Below, one piece after another: positions 21,406 to 30,476 of a stretch of DNA of 64,000 nucleotides. The notes under the pieces are model-generated. The model saw only the letters and a program-made list of their open reading frames with translations, was not told the origin of the DNA and searched no databases. How positions within the stretch are numbered: position 1 is the stretch's first letter; the number at the start of each line of letters is the position of its first letter. Source of the DNA: [Erwinia] mediterraneensis (lineage in GTDB: Bacteria > Pseudomonadota > Gammaproteobacteria > Enterobacterales > Enterobacteriaceae); NCBI RefSeq assembly GCF_900604315.1, contig NZ_LR026978.1, forward strand, positions 3,296,013 through 3,360,012. Reading direction: 5' to 3'. The position numbers and the translations under genes are program-made.

Positions 21406-21445
21406 GCGCGGCAGCCAGCCTTTACATAACTGACCGCTGCCGCGC
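21406..21445. repeat. 10-bp inverted repeat between ppsR and aroH
   Basis: GCGCGGCAGC at 21406-21415 pairs perfectly with GCTGCCGCGC at 21436-21445 across 20 bases. No T-tract follows on either strand, so it is not a simple intrinsic terminator. It sits just after the ppsR stop. Confidence 0.6.
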
Positions 21446-21452
21446 AGGGAAA

Positions 21453-22286
21453 CTAGTACATGCGACGCGTCAGACCCATAATATCGAGGATTTTCGTGGC
21501 GATCTCTTCCACCGAATAGTTAGTACTGTTGAGATAACGGATTTGATGGGTACGGAACAGCGCCTCCACTTCACCCACTTCCATCCGGCACTGGCGCAGC
21601 GAGGCGTAGCGGGTATTTTCCGCGCGCTCCTGACGAATCGCCGCCAGCCGCTCAGGATCGATAGTCAGGCCAAACAGCTTATGCTGATGCGGCTTCAGGG
21701 CAGGCGGCAGCTTGAGGTTATCCATATCATCGGCAATAAAAGGATAGTTAGCGGCGCGGATACCAAACTGCATGGCGAGATAGAGACTGGTTGGCGTTTT
21801 GCCGCAGCGCGAGACCCCCAGCAAAATCACCTGCGCCTCATCCAGTCCGCGCAATGAAATGCCATCGTCATGCGCCAGGGTGTAATCAATAGCGGCAATA
21901 CGCGCATCATATTTGCCGAGATTACTGGCCGTCAGCCCATGGGTGCGATGCGCCACCGGCAACGGAGACAGGCCGAGCTCCTGTTGCAGCGGCGCCACCA
22001 GCGCCTGGACAATATCCTGACAAAACCCCTCGCTCTGCAGAATGATTTCCCGCACTTCCGGCGTCACTATCGAGAAAAACACCAGCGGCCTGACGCCGCT
22101 TTTCTGATACAGGGCATTGATCTGCGCTTTTACCGCCTGTGCGCGCTGCACATTTTCCACAAAAGGTAAGGTCACGCTGTTGGTATTCACAGGAAATTGC
22201 GACAGCACGGCATGACCCAGCACTTCGGCGGTAATGGCGGTGCCGTCGGAGATGTAAAAGACACTTCTTTCTGTTGCCATATTCAT
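21453..22286 (-). CDS. ppsR: PEP synthase regulatory kinase/phosphorylase PpsR
   Basis: A 277-residue DUF299 protein, same length as E. coli PpsR. It inactivates PEP synthase by ADP-dependent phosphorylation of the catalytic-loop threonine and reactivates it by Pi-dependent phosphorolysis. The P-loop [11 protein letters not shown] is near residue 151, and [13 protein letters not shown] opens the protein. Start 22286 has GGGAG five bases upstream; ATG 22280 is also possible, while the longer reading from 22349 lacks similarity. Its target gene ppsA is divergent, across a 447-base gap. Confidence 0.95.
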   Translation of the reverse strand: MNMATERSVFYISDGTAITAEVLGHAVLSQFPVNTNSVTLPFVENVQRAQAVKAQINALYQKSGVRPLVFFSIVTPEVREIILQSEGFCQDIVQALVAPLQQELGLSPLPVAHRTHGLTASNLGKYDARIAAIDYTLAHDDGISLRGLDEAQVILLGVSRCGKTPTSLYLAMQFGIRAANYPFIADDMDNLKLPPALKPHQHKLFGLTIDPERLAAIRQERAENTRYASLRQCRMEVGEVEALFRTHQIRYLNSTNYSVEEIATKILDIMGLTRRMY

Positions 22287-22733
22287 AATGACTCCCGTGG
22301 TCAGCATTGGCATAACAGGAATAAAATTCCAGTGAAAACGCGGCGGCATAATAAAATGAAAAATCCATATTAACGGCTTTTGAATATTTTATTTTTTTTG
22401 CTGCGACGGTTCTGCTAATAAAGATAACAAATGAAATCGTGTTTCTTTTTTTATTTTTACTGCGATGTACAGGATAAAAGAATAAAAAGCTGGCATCTTG
22501 TTGCGCAACGCATGGGTGGCGCTTACCTTCTGAAATGCTAAAAGTTTTATAGACAGCAACAGCTTACTGTTTATTTCGCTGTTTGCGCAACACACAGCGC
22601 AGCGGGTATTAATCTGAATTTGTTTTGCTTTAACGATTCAACCCTTAGTCTTTATTTGACCTCTGTGCCAGGCTGATTTTGCAAATAGCAGTTTGATCCA
22701 TGTGCCCCCACTTATTGTAAAAGGATAAGCTCA
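22287..22733. other. Intergenic region between divergent ppsR and ppsA (447 bases)
   Basis: AT-rich control region. It holds a Cra site at 22629-22642, the palindrome GTTGCGCAAC at 22500-22509 and a near copy TTTGCGCAAC at 22582-22591. TTGACC at 22656-22661 could be the ppsA -35, but no good -10 follows, which fits an activated promoter. A minus-strand open frame at 22389-22595 has no family features and I do not call it. Confidence 0.6.
22629..22642 (-). promoter_or_regulatory. Cra (FruR) binding site upstream of ppsA
   Basis: Minus strand GTTGAATCGTTAAA matches the Cra consensus RSTGAAWCSNTHHW at 13 of 14 positions. Cra activates ppsA in E. coli from an upstream site. It lies 92 bases before the ppsA start. 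Confidence 0.75.
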
Positions 22734-25127
22734 ATGTCCAATAATGGCGAACAGCCGCTAGTGCTCTGGTATAACCAGCTTGGTATGCATGATGTTGATC
22801 GGGTCGGAGGGAAAAACGCCTCTCTGGGTGAAATGATTACCAATTTGTCTTCGCTGGGTGTGGCTGTACCCAACGGTTATGCGACGACATCTTATGCTTT
22901 TAATCAGTTTCTCGATCAAAGCGGGCTGAACCAGCGCATCTATGATCTGTTGGATAAGACCGATATTGATGATGTTGATGAATTAGCGAAGGCGGGTAAG
23001 CAAATCCGTCAGTGGATCGTCGAGACGCCGTTCCAGCCTGAGCTGGAAGCCGCTATTCACGAAGCCTACGATCAGCTTTCGGCTGACGATGCCGAAGCCT
23101 CCTTTGCGGTACGATCATCGGCCACTGCCGAAGATATGCCGGATGCCTCTTTTGCCGGTCAGCAGGAAACCTTCCTTAATGTGCAGGGCATCGATGCCGT
23201 GATGACCGCGGTGAAACATGTTTATGCCTCGCTGTTTAACGATCGCGCCATCTCCTACCGTGTGCATCAGGGCTATGACCACCGTGGCGTCGCCTTGTCG
23301 GCGGGCATCCAGCGCATGGTGCGCTCCGATCTCGCCTCTGCCGGGGTGATGTTTACCATTGATACCGAATCGGGCTTCGACCAGGTGGTGTTTATTACCG
23401 CCGCCTATGGTCTGGGGGAGATGGTAGTGCAGGGGGCAGTGAACCCCGACGAATTCTATGTGCACAAGCCGACGCTGGCTGCCGATCGCCCGGCGATCGT
23501 GCGCCGTACCATGGGTTCGAAAAAAGTGCGCATGGTATATGCCGATTCTCAGGCGCACGGCGAGCAGGTCAAAATTGAAGATGTGGCGCAGCAAGAGCGT
23601 GACCGCTTCAGTCTGACCGAGGATGAAGTGCAGGCGCTGGCGCGCCAGGCGGTGCTGATTGAACAACATTATCAGCGCCCCATGGACATTGAGTGGGCGA
23701 AAGATGGGCACACCGGCAAACTGTTTATCGTCCAGGCGCGTCCGGAAACGGTACGCTCCAGCGGACAGGTGATGGAGCGTTACAACCTGCAGGGCCAGGG
23801 CACGGTGCTGGTGGAAGGGCGCGCCATTGGTCATCGTATCGGCTCGGGTGAAGTCAAAGTTATTCACGATATCAGCGAAATGAACCGCATCCAGAAAGGA
23901 GATGTGCTGGTAACCGATATGACCGACCCCGACTGGGAGCCGATCATGAAAAAAGCGGCGGCGATTGTCACTAACCGTGGCGGACGTACCTGCCACGCCG
24001 CGATTATTGCCCGTGAACTGGGCATTCCGGCAGTCGTCGGCTGTGGCGATGCGACGGATCGGTTGCAGGATGGCCGTAAGGTGACCGTCTCCTGCGCCGA
24101 AGGCGATACCGGTTATGTGTATGATAATCTGCTCGACTTTGAAGTGATCAGCTCGCAGGTGGATGAGATGCCGAAGCTGCCGCTGAAAATCATGATGAAT
24201 ATCGGCAACCCTGATCGCGCCTTCGACTTTGCCCGTTTGCCGAACGATGGCGTAGGGCTGGCACGCCTCGAGTTTATTATTAACCGCATGATTGGCGTGC
24301 ATCCAAAAGCGCTGCTGGAGTTTGAGCAGCAGCCTGCCGAACTGCAGCAGCAGATTCGGGAAATGATGCGCGGCTTTGACGATCCGGTGGAGTTTTATAT
24401 TGGTCGTCTGACCGAGGGCATTGCCACGCTGGGGGCGGCGTTTGCGCCAAAACGCGTTATCGTCCGGTTGTCCGATTTTAAAACCAACGAATACGCTAAC
24501 CTGGTGGGTGGCGAACGCTACGAGCCGGAAGAGGAAAACCCGATGCTCGGCTTCCGTGGCGCCGGTCGCTATGTGGCGGACAATTTCCGTGACTGCTTTG
24601 CCCTCGAGTGTGAGGCGGTAAAACGCGTGCGTAACGAGATGGGTCTGACCAACGTTGAGATCATGATCCCCTTTGTGCGTACCGTTGCCCAGGCTGAAGC
24701 GGTGATTGAAGAGCTGGCGCGTCAGGGACTGAAACGGGGCGAAAATGGCCTGAAAGTGATCATGATGTGTGAAATTCCGTCGAATGCGCTGCTTGCTGAG
24801 GCTTTCCTTGAGCACTTTGACGGCTTCTCTATCGGCTCCAATGATATGACGCAGCTGGCGCTGGGACTGGATCGCGATTCCGGCGTGGTGTCCCAGCTGT
24901 TTGATGAGCGCAACGATGCGGTAAAAGCGCTGCTTTCGATGGCGATTACGGCCGCGAAAAAGCAGGGTAAATATGTCGGCATCTGTGGTCAGGGGCCTTC
25001 CGATCATCAGGACTTCGCTGCCTGGCTGATGGAAGAGGGCATCGACAGCTTATCACTCAACCCGGATACCGTCGTAGAGACCTGGCTGAGTCTGTCAGAA
25101 CTCAACTCCAGTAGAGAGGCGCATTAA
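22734..25127 (+). CDS. ppsA: Phosphoenolpyruvate synthase
   Basis: A 797-residue enzyme; E. coli 792. It makes PEP, AMP and Pi from pyruvate and ATP during growth on three-carbon compounds. In order: the N-terminal ATP-grasp domain ([20 protein letters not shown] near 125), the phosphohistidine domain with catalytic His421 in [14 protein letters not shown], and the PEP-binding barrel with [16 protein letters not shown] and the CGQGPSD block near the C-terminus. The Thr of GGRTCH is the site modified by PpsR, encoded divergently. Expression is probably activated by Cra. Confidence 0.98.
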   Translation: MSNNGEQPLVLWYNQLGMHDVDRVGGKNASLGEMITNLSSLGVAVPNGYATTSYAFNQFLDQSGLNQRIYDLLDKTDIDDVDELAKAGKQIRQWIVETPFQPELEAAIHEAYDQLSADDAEASFAVRSSATAEDMPDASFAGQQETFLNVQGIDAVMTAVKHVYASLFNDRAISYRVHQGYDHRGVALSAGIQRMVRSDLASAGVMFTIDTESGFDQVVFITAAYGLGEMVVQGAVNPDEFYVHKPTLAADRPAIVRRTMGSKKVRMVYADSQAHGEQVKIEDVAQQERDRFSLTEDEVQALARQAVLIEQHYQRPMDIEWAKDGHTGKLFIVQARPETVRSSGQVMERYNLQGQGTVLVEGRAIGHRIGSGEVKVIHDISEMNRIQKGDVLVTDMTDPDWEPIMKKAAAIVTNRGGRTCHAAIIARELGIPAVVGCGDATDRLQDGRKVTVSCAEGDTGYVYDNLLDFEVISSQVDEMPKLPLKIMMNIGNPDRAFDFARLPNDGVGLARLEFIINRMIGVHPKALLEFEQQPAELQQQIREMMRGFDDPVEFYIGRLTEGIATLGAAFAPKRVIVRLSDFKTNEYANLVGGERYEPEEENPMLGFRGAGRYVADNFRDCFALECEAVKRVRNEMGLTNVEIMIPFVRTVAQAEAVIEELARQGLKRGENGLKVIMMCEIPSNALLAEAFLEHFDGFSIGSNDMTQLALGLDRDSGVVSQLFDERNDAVKALLSMAITAAKKQGKYVGICGQGPSDHQDFAAWLMEEGIDSLSLNPDTVVETWLSLSELNSSREAH

Positions 25128-25184
25128 CCGCGCTTAAGTCTGCGTTCCGTTGCGATTAGGCGGAACGCACCGCTATTTTCTATT

Positions 25185-25207
25185 AAAGGCCAGATTTTCT
25201 GGCCTTT
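25185..25207 (+). terminator. Probable terminator of ppsA
   Basis: AAAGGCCAG-ATTTT-CTGGCCTTT, a perfect 9-bp stem, followed by CTGGTTTTCT. A second hairpin, TGCGTTCCG with CGGAACGCA, lies before it at 25141-25169. Confidence 0.65.
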
Positions 25208-25223
25208 CTGGTTTTCTGCAGGC

Positions 25224-25329
25224 AAAAAAAAGCCCATCACAGGGGATGGGCAAAGACTACACACAGCAATTCTTCACTTTACTCAGGGGAAAAAGGTTGT
25301 TTAAAAATCAGGAGTTTGATTTCAAACAT
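25224..25329 (-). ncRNA. rprA: RprA small RNA, activator of RpoS translation
   Basis: It lies between ppsA and ydiK on the minus strand, the E. coli rprA position. The 3' half reads CCCCTGAGT, then GAATTGCTGTGTGTAGTC and TTTGCCCATC, then the terminator GCCCATC-CCCTGT-GATGGGC with eight T residues. From memory this 3' module is nearly identical to E. coli RprA. The 5' hairpin differs: AAATCA with TGATTT. A start near 25329 is inferred from a -10 (TAACAT, 25337-25342), giving about 106 bases against 105-107 in E. coli. RprA pairs through Hfq with the rpoS leader and opens it for translation. An RcsB box lies upstream. Confidence 0.9.
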
Positions 25330-25365
25330 ATGACTCATGTTATTCACCCGACCCTCTGCCGTCTT

Positions 25366-25379
25366 TAAGAATCCTCTTA
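25366..25379. promoter_or_regulatory. RcsB binding site upstream of rprA
   Basis: TAAGA-GGAT-TCTTA on the minus strand, an exact match to the RcsA/RcsB-type palindrome TAAGA-N4-TCTTA. It is centred about 43 bases before the inferred rprA start, where an activator would act. RcsB activates rprA in E. coli. Confidence 0.85.
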
Positions 25380-25541
25380 TTAGTTTAAATCCAGTTATAT
25401 TTTGTCACTCTCTTCGGCAGGTTTCCGGCCAGATTCAGTGCACAAAATAATCATTCCATGCGGAAATGGAGGAGTAAGGGCAGAAAAGTGGCTTTTATCT
25501 TAAAAATAACTAATCAAAAAATGTCGTAACCTGGTCCGCTG

Positions 25542-25572
25542 AAAAAAAAAGCGGCTAACCGGGGTTAGCCGC
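25542..25572 (-). terminator. Terminator of ydiK
   Basis: Minus strand GCGGCTAAC-CCCG-GTTAGCCGC followed by nine T residues, 20 bases past the ydiK stop. Confidence 0.95.
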
Positions 25573-25591
25573 CTTAATCAATCAGCGCTTT

Positions 25592-26710
25592 TTATGATGA
25601 TATTTTATCATCTTCATGGTTGGCCAGTGCTTCCACCGCCGCTTGCGGACTGGCTTCCGGGGCCGGGGCTTCGTGCATCCAGACCGAAACCAGACGATAG
25701 GAAACCGCCAGCACGACCGGGCCGATAAACAGCCCAATCATGCCAAACGCCACCAGGCCGCCGATCACCCCGGAGAGAATCAAAATCATCGGCAGGTCGG
25801 CGCCCATACGGATCAGCACCGGCCGCAGCACGTTATCCAGCGTACCTACCACGCAGCTCCAGACCAGCAGTATTGTGCCCCAGGTGGTATCGCCGCTCCA
25901 GTAGAGCCAGATAATGGCCGGGATCAGCACCGGCAGTGGGCCGAGCTGCACCAGACAGAACAGAATCATCAGTACCGTGAGCAGGGTGGCGTAAGGAATG
26001 CCGGAAAGAGCCAGCCCGATACCGCCCAGCACGCCCTGCACCAGTGCCGTCACCACCACGCCTAACGCCACGGCGCGGATCGCCTGACCCGCCAGCAGCA
26101 CGGCGGCATCGCCGCGGCGGCCCGACATACGCCAGGCGAAGTGGCGTATCCCCTGCGCCACCTGTTCACCTCGCCAGTAGAGCAGCACGCTGAACAGCAG
26201 CATCAGGCCAAGGTGCAGCATAAAACGGCCAAAATGTCCCGCCTGCGCCACGAAAAAGCCGGTAGTGCGTCCCGCATAAGGCTGCAGCTTAGCCACCAGC
26301 GCCGCACCGCCGCCCGCCACCATTTTCTGATAGCTGGTATACAAGGTATCGCCCACCATCGGCAGATCGCTCAGCCAGGTGAGTGCAGGAAACTGAAAAT
26401 GGCCTGAGGTGACCCAGGCGATCACCGGGGCGCTGTTATCAATCAGGCTGTTAACCAGCAGCGCGACCGGAATAATAAACAGCAGCAACAGGATAAAGGT
26501 CATGACAATCACCGCCAGCGAGCGGCGACCCCACAGCCAGCGCTGCAGCGTTAACATCAGCGGCCAGGTGGCGATGACCACCATGCTGGCCCAGGCGAAT
26601 CCGAGAATAAAAGGCTGCACCACCCAGAGACAGGCCACGATCATCAGCAGGATGAACATCAGGGTGAACAGTATTTGCGGTAAGTCCTTACCTTGATACA
26701 GGGTTTTCAT
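25592..26710 (-). CDS. ydiK: YdiK, AI-2E (PerM) family transporter
   Basis: A 372-residue inner-membrane protein with about eight helices; E. coli YdiK 370. The AI-2E/PerM family includes TqsA, an exporter of the quorum signal AI-2, but the substrate of YdiK is not known. Landmarks are LSGIPYATLLTVLMILFCLV, DNVLRPVLIRMGADLP and GLVAFGMIGLFIGPVVLAV. It is divergent from ydiJ, and a PurR-type box is in the gap. Confidence 0.9.
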   Translation of the reverse strand: MKTLYQGKDLPQILFTLMFILLMIVACLWVVQPFILGFAWASMVVIATWPLMLTLQRWLWGRRSLAVIVMTFILLLLFIIPVALLVNSLIDNSAPVIAWVTSGHFQFPALTWLSDLPMVGDTLYTSYQKMVAGGGAALVAKLQPYAGRTTGFFVAQAGHFGRFMLHLGLMLLFSVLLYWRGEQVAQGIRHFAWRMSGRRGDAAVLLAGQAIRAVALGVVVTALVQGVLGGIGLALSGIPYATLLTVLMILFCLVQLGPLPVLIPAIIWLYWSGDTTWGTILLVWSCVVGTLDNVLRPVLIRMGADLPMILILSGVIGGLVAFGMIGLFIGPVVLAVSYRLVSVWMHEAPAPEASPQAAVEALANHEDDKISS

Positions 26711-26888
26711 AGAAAATTGTCGACCTCGATTGGTTCCTTTACGGTATGAGCATCACAGGCCCAGCCTCATGATGAGGTATTTCCGGCTGTTAAGACAGAG
26801 GAAAAAGCAGCGGATATTGCCCTGTTCCGGAAAAAACAGCGGGCAGGTTAAAAATGTGATAAAAGAAGAGATTCATAAAAACAGACAG

Positions 26889-26904
26889 ACGCAAACGTTT
26901 CCAA
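26889..26904. promoter_or_regulatory. PurR operator between ydiK and ydiJ
   Basis: ACGCAAACGTTTCCAA matches the PurR consensus ANGCAANCGNTTNCNT at all fixed positions but the last. It lies 18 bases before ydiJ and 178 bases before ydiK, so it could repress ydiJ, ydiK or both. purR itself is 19 kb away in this window. Confidence 0.75.
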
Positions 26905-26922
26905 CATCTCGGTCACCGAATA

Positions 26923-29900
26923 ATGATCCCACAGATTTCCCAGGCACCGGGCCTTGTTCAACAGGTGCTGACATTCCTGCAGGCGCTCAAAGATCAAGGC
27001 TTTAGCGGCGACAGCGCCACCAGTTACGCCGATCGTCTTCTCATGTCCACCGACAACAGCATCTATCAGCTGTTGCCCGATGCTGTTCTTTTTCCGCGCT
27101 CGACGGCGGATGTGGCGCTGATCGCCCGGCTGGCTGGCGAAGCGCGTTTCGCCAGCCTGGTTTTTACCCCCCGCGGCGGCGGCACCGGCACCAATGGACA
27201 ATCGCTGAACCAGGGCATTGTGGTGGACATGTCGCGTTATATGAACCGCATCCTTGAGATCAACCCGGAACAGGGCTGGGTCCGGGTTGAGGCGGGCGTG
27301 GTGAAAGATCAGCTGAATGCCTGGCTGAAACCTTATGGTTACTTCTTCTCGCCGGAGCTTTCCACCAGCAACCGCGCTACCCTGGGTGGGATGATCAATA
27401 CCGACGCGTCCGGCCAGGGCTCGCTGGTGTATGGCAAAACTTCTGACCATGTGCTCGGCCTGCGTGCGGTGCTGCTGGGCGGTGAGATTTTAGATACCCG
27501 GCCAATGCCCACCGCGCTGGCGGAACATCTGGCGCAAGAGCAGACGCCGGAAGGGCGCATTTATCGCACGGTTATCGAACGCTGCCGGGAGCAGCGCGCG
27601 CTGATTCTGGAAAAATTCCCCAGACTCAATCGCTTTCTCACCGGCTACGATCTGCGCCACGTTTTCAGCGACGATATGCAGACCTTTGACCTGACGCGCC
27701 TGCTGTGCGGCGCGGAAGGCACCCTGGCGTTTATCAGTGAGGCGCGCCTCAATATTACTCCGCTGCCGAAAGTGCGTCGCCTGGTGAACATCAAATATGA
27801 TTCGTTCGACTCGGCACTGCGTAATGCGCCGCTGATGGTAGAAGCGCAGGCGCTGTCGGTCGAAACCGTTGACTCCAAAGTGCTGAATCTGGCGCGGGAA
27901 GATATTGTCTGGCACTCGGTGCGTGAATACATCACCGATGTGCCGGATAAAACCATGCTGGGGCTGAATATCGTTGAGTTTGCCGGTGATGACAGCGCGC
28001 TGATTGATCGCCAGGTGACGGCGCTGTGTGAACGCCTGGAAGGGCTGATGGCTGCACAGCAAGGCGGCGTGATTGGCTATCAGCTCTGTCAGGATGCGGC
28101 TGGTATTGAGCGTATCTACAATATGCGTAAAAAAGCGGTAGGGTTGCTGGGCAATGCAAAAGGACAGGCGAAACCGATTCCCTTTGTAGAAGATACCGCC
28201 GTGCCGCCGGAAAACCTGGCGGACTATATCGTGGAGTTCCGTACGCTGCTGGACAGCCATGGCCTGAGCTACGGCATGTTTGGTCACGTTGATGCCGGGG
28301 TGCTGCATGTACGCCCGGCGCTGGATATGTGCGATCCGCAACAGGAGATGCTGATGAAGCAGATCTCCGATGAAGTGGTTGCCCTGACGGCGCGCTATGG
28401 CGGGTTGCTGTGGGGCGAACATGGTAAAGGCTTCCGCGCGCAATACAGCCCGGCCTTCTTTGGCGAGACGCTGTTTCATGAGCTGCGACTGATCAAAGCG
28501 GCTTTCGATCCCGACAACCGTCTGAACCCGGGCAAAATCTGTACCCCGGCAGGCAGTAACGAGCCGATGATGCAGGTCGATGCGGTGAAACGCGGCAGCT
28601 GGGATCGCCAGATTCCGCTGACGGTACGCAACGAGTGGCGCGGTGCCATGGAGTGTAACGGTAACGGCCTGTGCTTCAATTTTGATGCGCGCAGCCCCAT
28701 GTGCCCGTCGATGAAAATCACCCGCGATCGCATTCATTCACCGAAAGGACGGGCCACCCTGACGCGTGAATGGTTACGTCTGCTGGCGGAGCAAGGGGTG
28801 GATCCGCTGACGCTGGAAAGAGAGCTGCCGGAAAAACGCCTGAGCATGCGCACCTTTATTGCCCGTACGCGCAACAGCTGGCACGCGAAAAAGGGAGAGT
28901 ACGACTTTTCCCATGAAGTGAAAGAGGCGATGGCGGGCTGTCTGGCCTGTAAGGCGTGCTCTACCCAGTGCCCGATTAAGATCGATGTGCCCAATTTCCG
29001 CGCGCGTTTTCTCCAGCTCTACCATACGCGTTATCTGCGTCCGGTGAGCGATCATCTGGTATCCGCAGTAGAGAACTATGCCCCGTTAATGGCGCAGGCG
29101 CCGAAGGTCTTCAACTTTTTCCTGAAGCAGCCCTGGATGCGCGAGCTGAGCAAAAAGCATATCGGCATGGTTGACCTGCCGCTGCTCTCTTCTCCCTCGC
29201 TGAAGCAGCAGCTGGCGGGGCATCCTGCCATGAGCCTGACGCTGGAGCAGCTGGAAGCGATGGACAGAGCGCAGCGCGCTGACACTGTGCTGGTGGTGCA
29301 GGATCCCTTTACCAGCTATTACGAAGCGCAACTGGTGAATGATCTGGTGAAGCTGATTGAGAAACTCGGCTTACGCCCGGTGCTGCTGCCTTTTTCGCCA
29401 AACGGAAAAGCGCAACATGTGAAAGGTTTCCTGCAGCGTTTTGCCCGCACCGCCAGTAAAACCTCCGCCTTTTTAAATCGCGTGGCGCAGCTCGGCATCC
29501 CGATGGTGGGGGTCGATCCGGCCACGGTGCTCTGCTATCGCGATGAGTATCGTCAGGTGCTGGGGGAAAAACGCGGCGAATTTCATGTGCAGCTGGTGCA
29601 TGAGTGGCTGCAACAGGCGCTTGCCGGACGTGAGGCCCAGCCGCTCAGCGGCGAGTCCTGGTATCTGTTCGCGCACTGTACCGAAGTCACCGCGCTGCCC
29701 GCGACACCGAATCAGTGGCAGGATATTTTTGCCCGTTTCGGCGCGAAGCTGGAAAATATCAATGTGGGCTGCTGCGGGATGGCGGGCAGTTATGGTCACG
29801 AAAGCCGTAACCTGGAGAATTCACTCGGGATTTATACGCTCTCCTGGCATCCGCAGCTGCAGAAGCTGCCGCGTCAGCGCTGTCTGGCGACGGGTTACTC

Positions 29901-29976
29901 CTGTCGCAGCCAGGTAAAGCGCATTGAGGGAAATGGCATCCGTCATCCGCTGCAGGCACTACTGGAAATGATGTAA
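26923..29976 (+). CDS. ydiJ: D-2-hydroxyglutarate dehydrogenase YdiJ (FAD/Fe-S oxidoreductase)
   Basis: A 1017-residue fusion of an N-terminal FAD-linked oxidase (PCMH-type; PRGGGTGTNGQSLNQGIVVD near 85-105, WGEHGKGFR near 490) with a C-terminal Fe-S and CCG-domain half. Cluster cysteines are seen in CLACKACSTQCP near 670, and CCG motifs include VGCCGMAGSYGH near 950. E. coli YdiJ has 1018 residues. Family work assigns oxidation of D-2-hydroxyglutarate made by SerA; this is knowledge of the family, not visible here. No strong Shine-Dalgarno precedes the ATG, and a PurR box overlaps the upstream region. Confidence 0.92.
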   Translation: MIPQISQAPGLVQQVLTFLQALKDQGFSGDSATSYADRLLMSTDNSIYQLLPDAVLFPRSTADVALIARLAGEARFASLVFTPRGGGTGTNGQSLNQGIVVDMSRYMNRILEINPEQGWVRVEAGVVKDQLNAWLKPYGYFFSPELSTSNRATLGGMINTDASGQGSLVYGKTSDHVLGLRAVLLGGEILDTRPMPTALAEHLAQEQTPEGRIYRTVIERCREQRALILEKFPRLNRFLTGYDLRHVFSDDMQTFDLTRLLCGAEGTLAFISEARLNITPLPKVRRLVNIKYDSFDSALRNAPLMVEAQALSVETVDSKVLNLAREDIVWHSVREYITDVPDKTMLGLNIVEFAGDDSALIDRQVTALCERLEGLMAAQQGGVIGYQLCQDAAGIERIYNMRKKAVGLLGNAKGQAKPIPFVEDTAVPPENLADYIVEFRTLLDSHGLSYGMFGHVDAGVLHVRPALDMCDPQQEMLMKQISDEVVALTARYGGLLWGEHGKGFRAQYSPAFFGETLFHELRLIKAAFDPDNRLNPGKICTPAGSNEPMMQVDAVKRGSWDRQIPLTVRNEWRGAMECNGNGLCFNFDARSPMCPSMKITRDRIHSPKGRATLTREWLRLLAEQGVDPLTLERELPEKRLSMRTFIARTRNSWHAKKGEYDFSHEVKEAMAGCLACKACSTQCPIKIDVPNFRARFLQLYHTRYLRPVSDHLVSAVENYAPLMAQAPKVFNFFLKQPWMRELSKKHIGMVDLPLLSSPSLKQQLAGHPAMSLTLEQLEAMDRAQRADTVLVVQDPFTSYYEAQLVNDLVKLIEKLGLRPVLLPFSPNGKAQHVKGFLQRFARTASKTSAFLNRVAQLGIPMVGVDPATVLCYRDEYRQVLGEKRGEFHVQLVHEWLQQALAGREAQPLSGESWYLFAHCTEVTALPATPNQWQDIFARFGAKLENINVGCCGMAGSYGHESRNLENSLGIYTLSWHPQLQKLPRQRCLATGYSCRSQVKRIEGNGIRHPLQALLEMM

Positions 29977-30010
29977 GACGAATTTCAGGCGACGTCACGT
30001 CATAACTGGA

Positions 30011-30415
30011 TTAAAATATCCAGCCGGCGTGACGTATAAAGTCGCGCTGCAGGGTTTCGGCCTTCTCCCATTCGCCCGCTAATGTCAGCTGCTGACACAG
30101 GCGGGCCAGAGAAGGACGCGCCAGCTGATACGCCTGAATACGGAAAAGCCGCTCCCGTTCGCCGTTGCCCATCTCCTGCACCAGGCGATGACAGAGCTGG
30201 CCCAGCGCATGCAGGTAGCTTTGATCGTCACCGTTGCGCTGGCAGATTTCCGCCATCGCCAGGCAGGCATCATTAAAGGTGCGCAGGTTAGCGAGCGTAC
30301 AATCAGCACGGTTCAGCCTGGTCTGCGCCAGCCAGAAGTCGATGGTCATATCACGCAGGAGATGGTGATAATCGTCGATTTTATGTTGCAGCCAGGCGGA
30401 AACAGAGTGCGTCAT
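30011..30415 (-). CDS. Uncharacterised Fur-controlled helical protein divergent from suf
   Basis: A 134-residue protein I do not recognise. It looks all-helical, with TPR-like spacing of Ala, Leu and aromatic residues. It has no signal peptide or membrane segment. It carries five Cys (39, 51, 58, 75, 107) and seven His, not in a known metal motif. A good Shine-Dalgarno (AAGGTGG) sits four bases before the ATG, the promoter -10 is overlapped by a near-perfect Fur box, and it converges with ydiJ, 34 bases from its stop. So it is a real, iron-repressed gene, transcribed away from sufABCDSE. E. coli has ydiH and menI in this interval instead. A role in iron limitation or Fe-S assembly is inference from context only. 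Confidence 0.8.
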   Translation of the reverse strand: MTHSVSAWLQHKIDDYHHLLRDMTIDFWLAQTRLNRADCTLANLRTFNDACLAMAEICQRNGDDQSYLHALGQLCHRLVQEMGNGERERLFRIQAYQLARPSLARLCQQLTLAGEWEKAETLQRDFIRHAGWIF

Positions 30416-30431
30416 AGCGCCACCTTAAACA

Positions 30432-30476
30432 GGTAATGATAATTATTATCATATACATCCGCTTTAAATATGCAAC
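30432..30476 (-). promoter_or_regulatory. Fur box overlapping the promoter of the 134-residue gene
   Basis: 30432-30450 (GGTAATGATAATTATTATC) matches the 19-base Fur consensus GATAATGATAATCATTATC at 17 of 19 positions. On the minus strand TTGCAT, a 16-base spacer and TATGAT (30448-30453) form a promoter whose -10 overlaps the box, the usual place for Fur repression. Confidence 0.85.

Noticed and set aside
22389..22595. 68-codon minus-strand open frame in the ppsR-ppsA gap
   Set aside because: AT-rich control DNA, no Shine-Dalgarno and no recognisable product.
23115..25007. Minus-strand open frame of 630 codons antisense to ppsA
   Set aside because: It mirrors the strongly conserved ppsA reading frame, has no family features or ribosome site, and is a by-product of codon bias. 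The same holds for the long antisense frames in ydiJ (27490-28737) and sufS (34670-35806).
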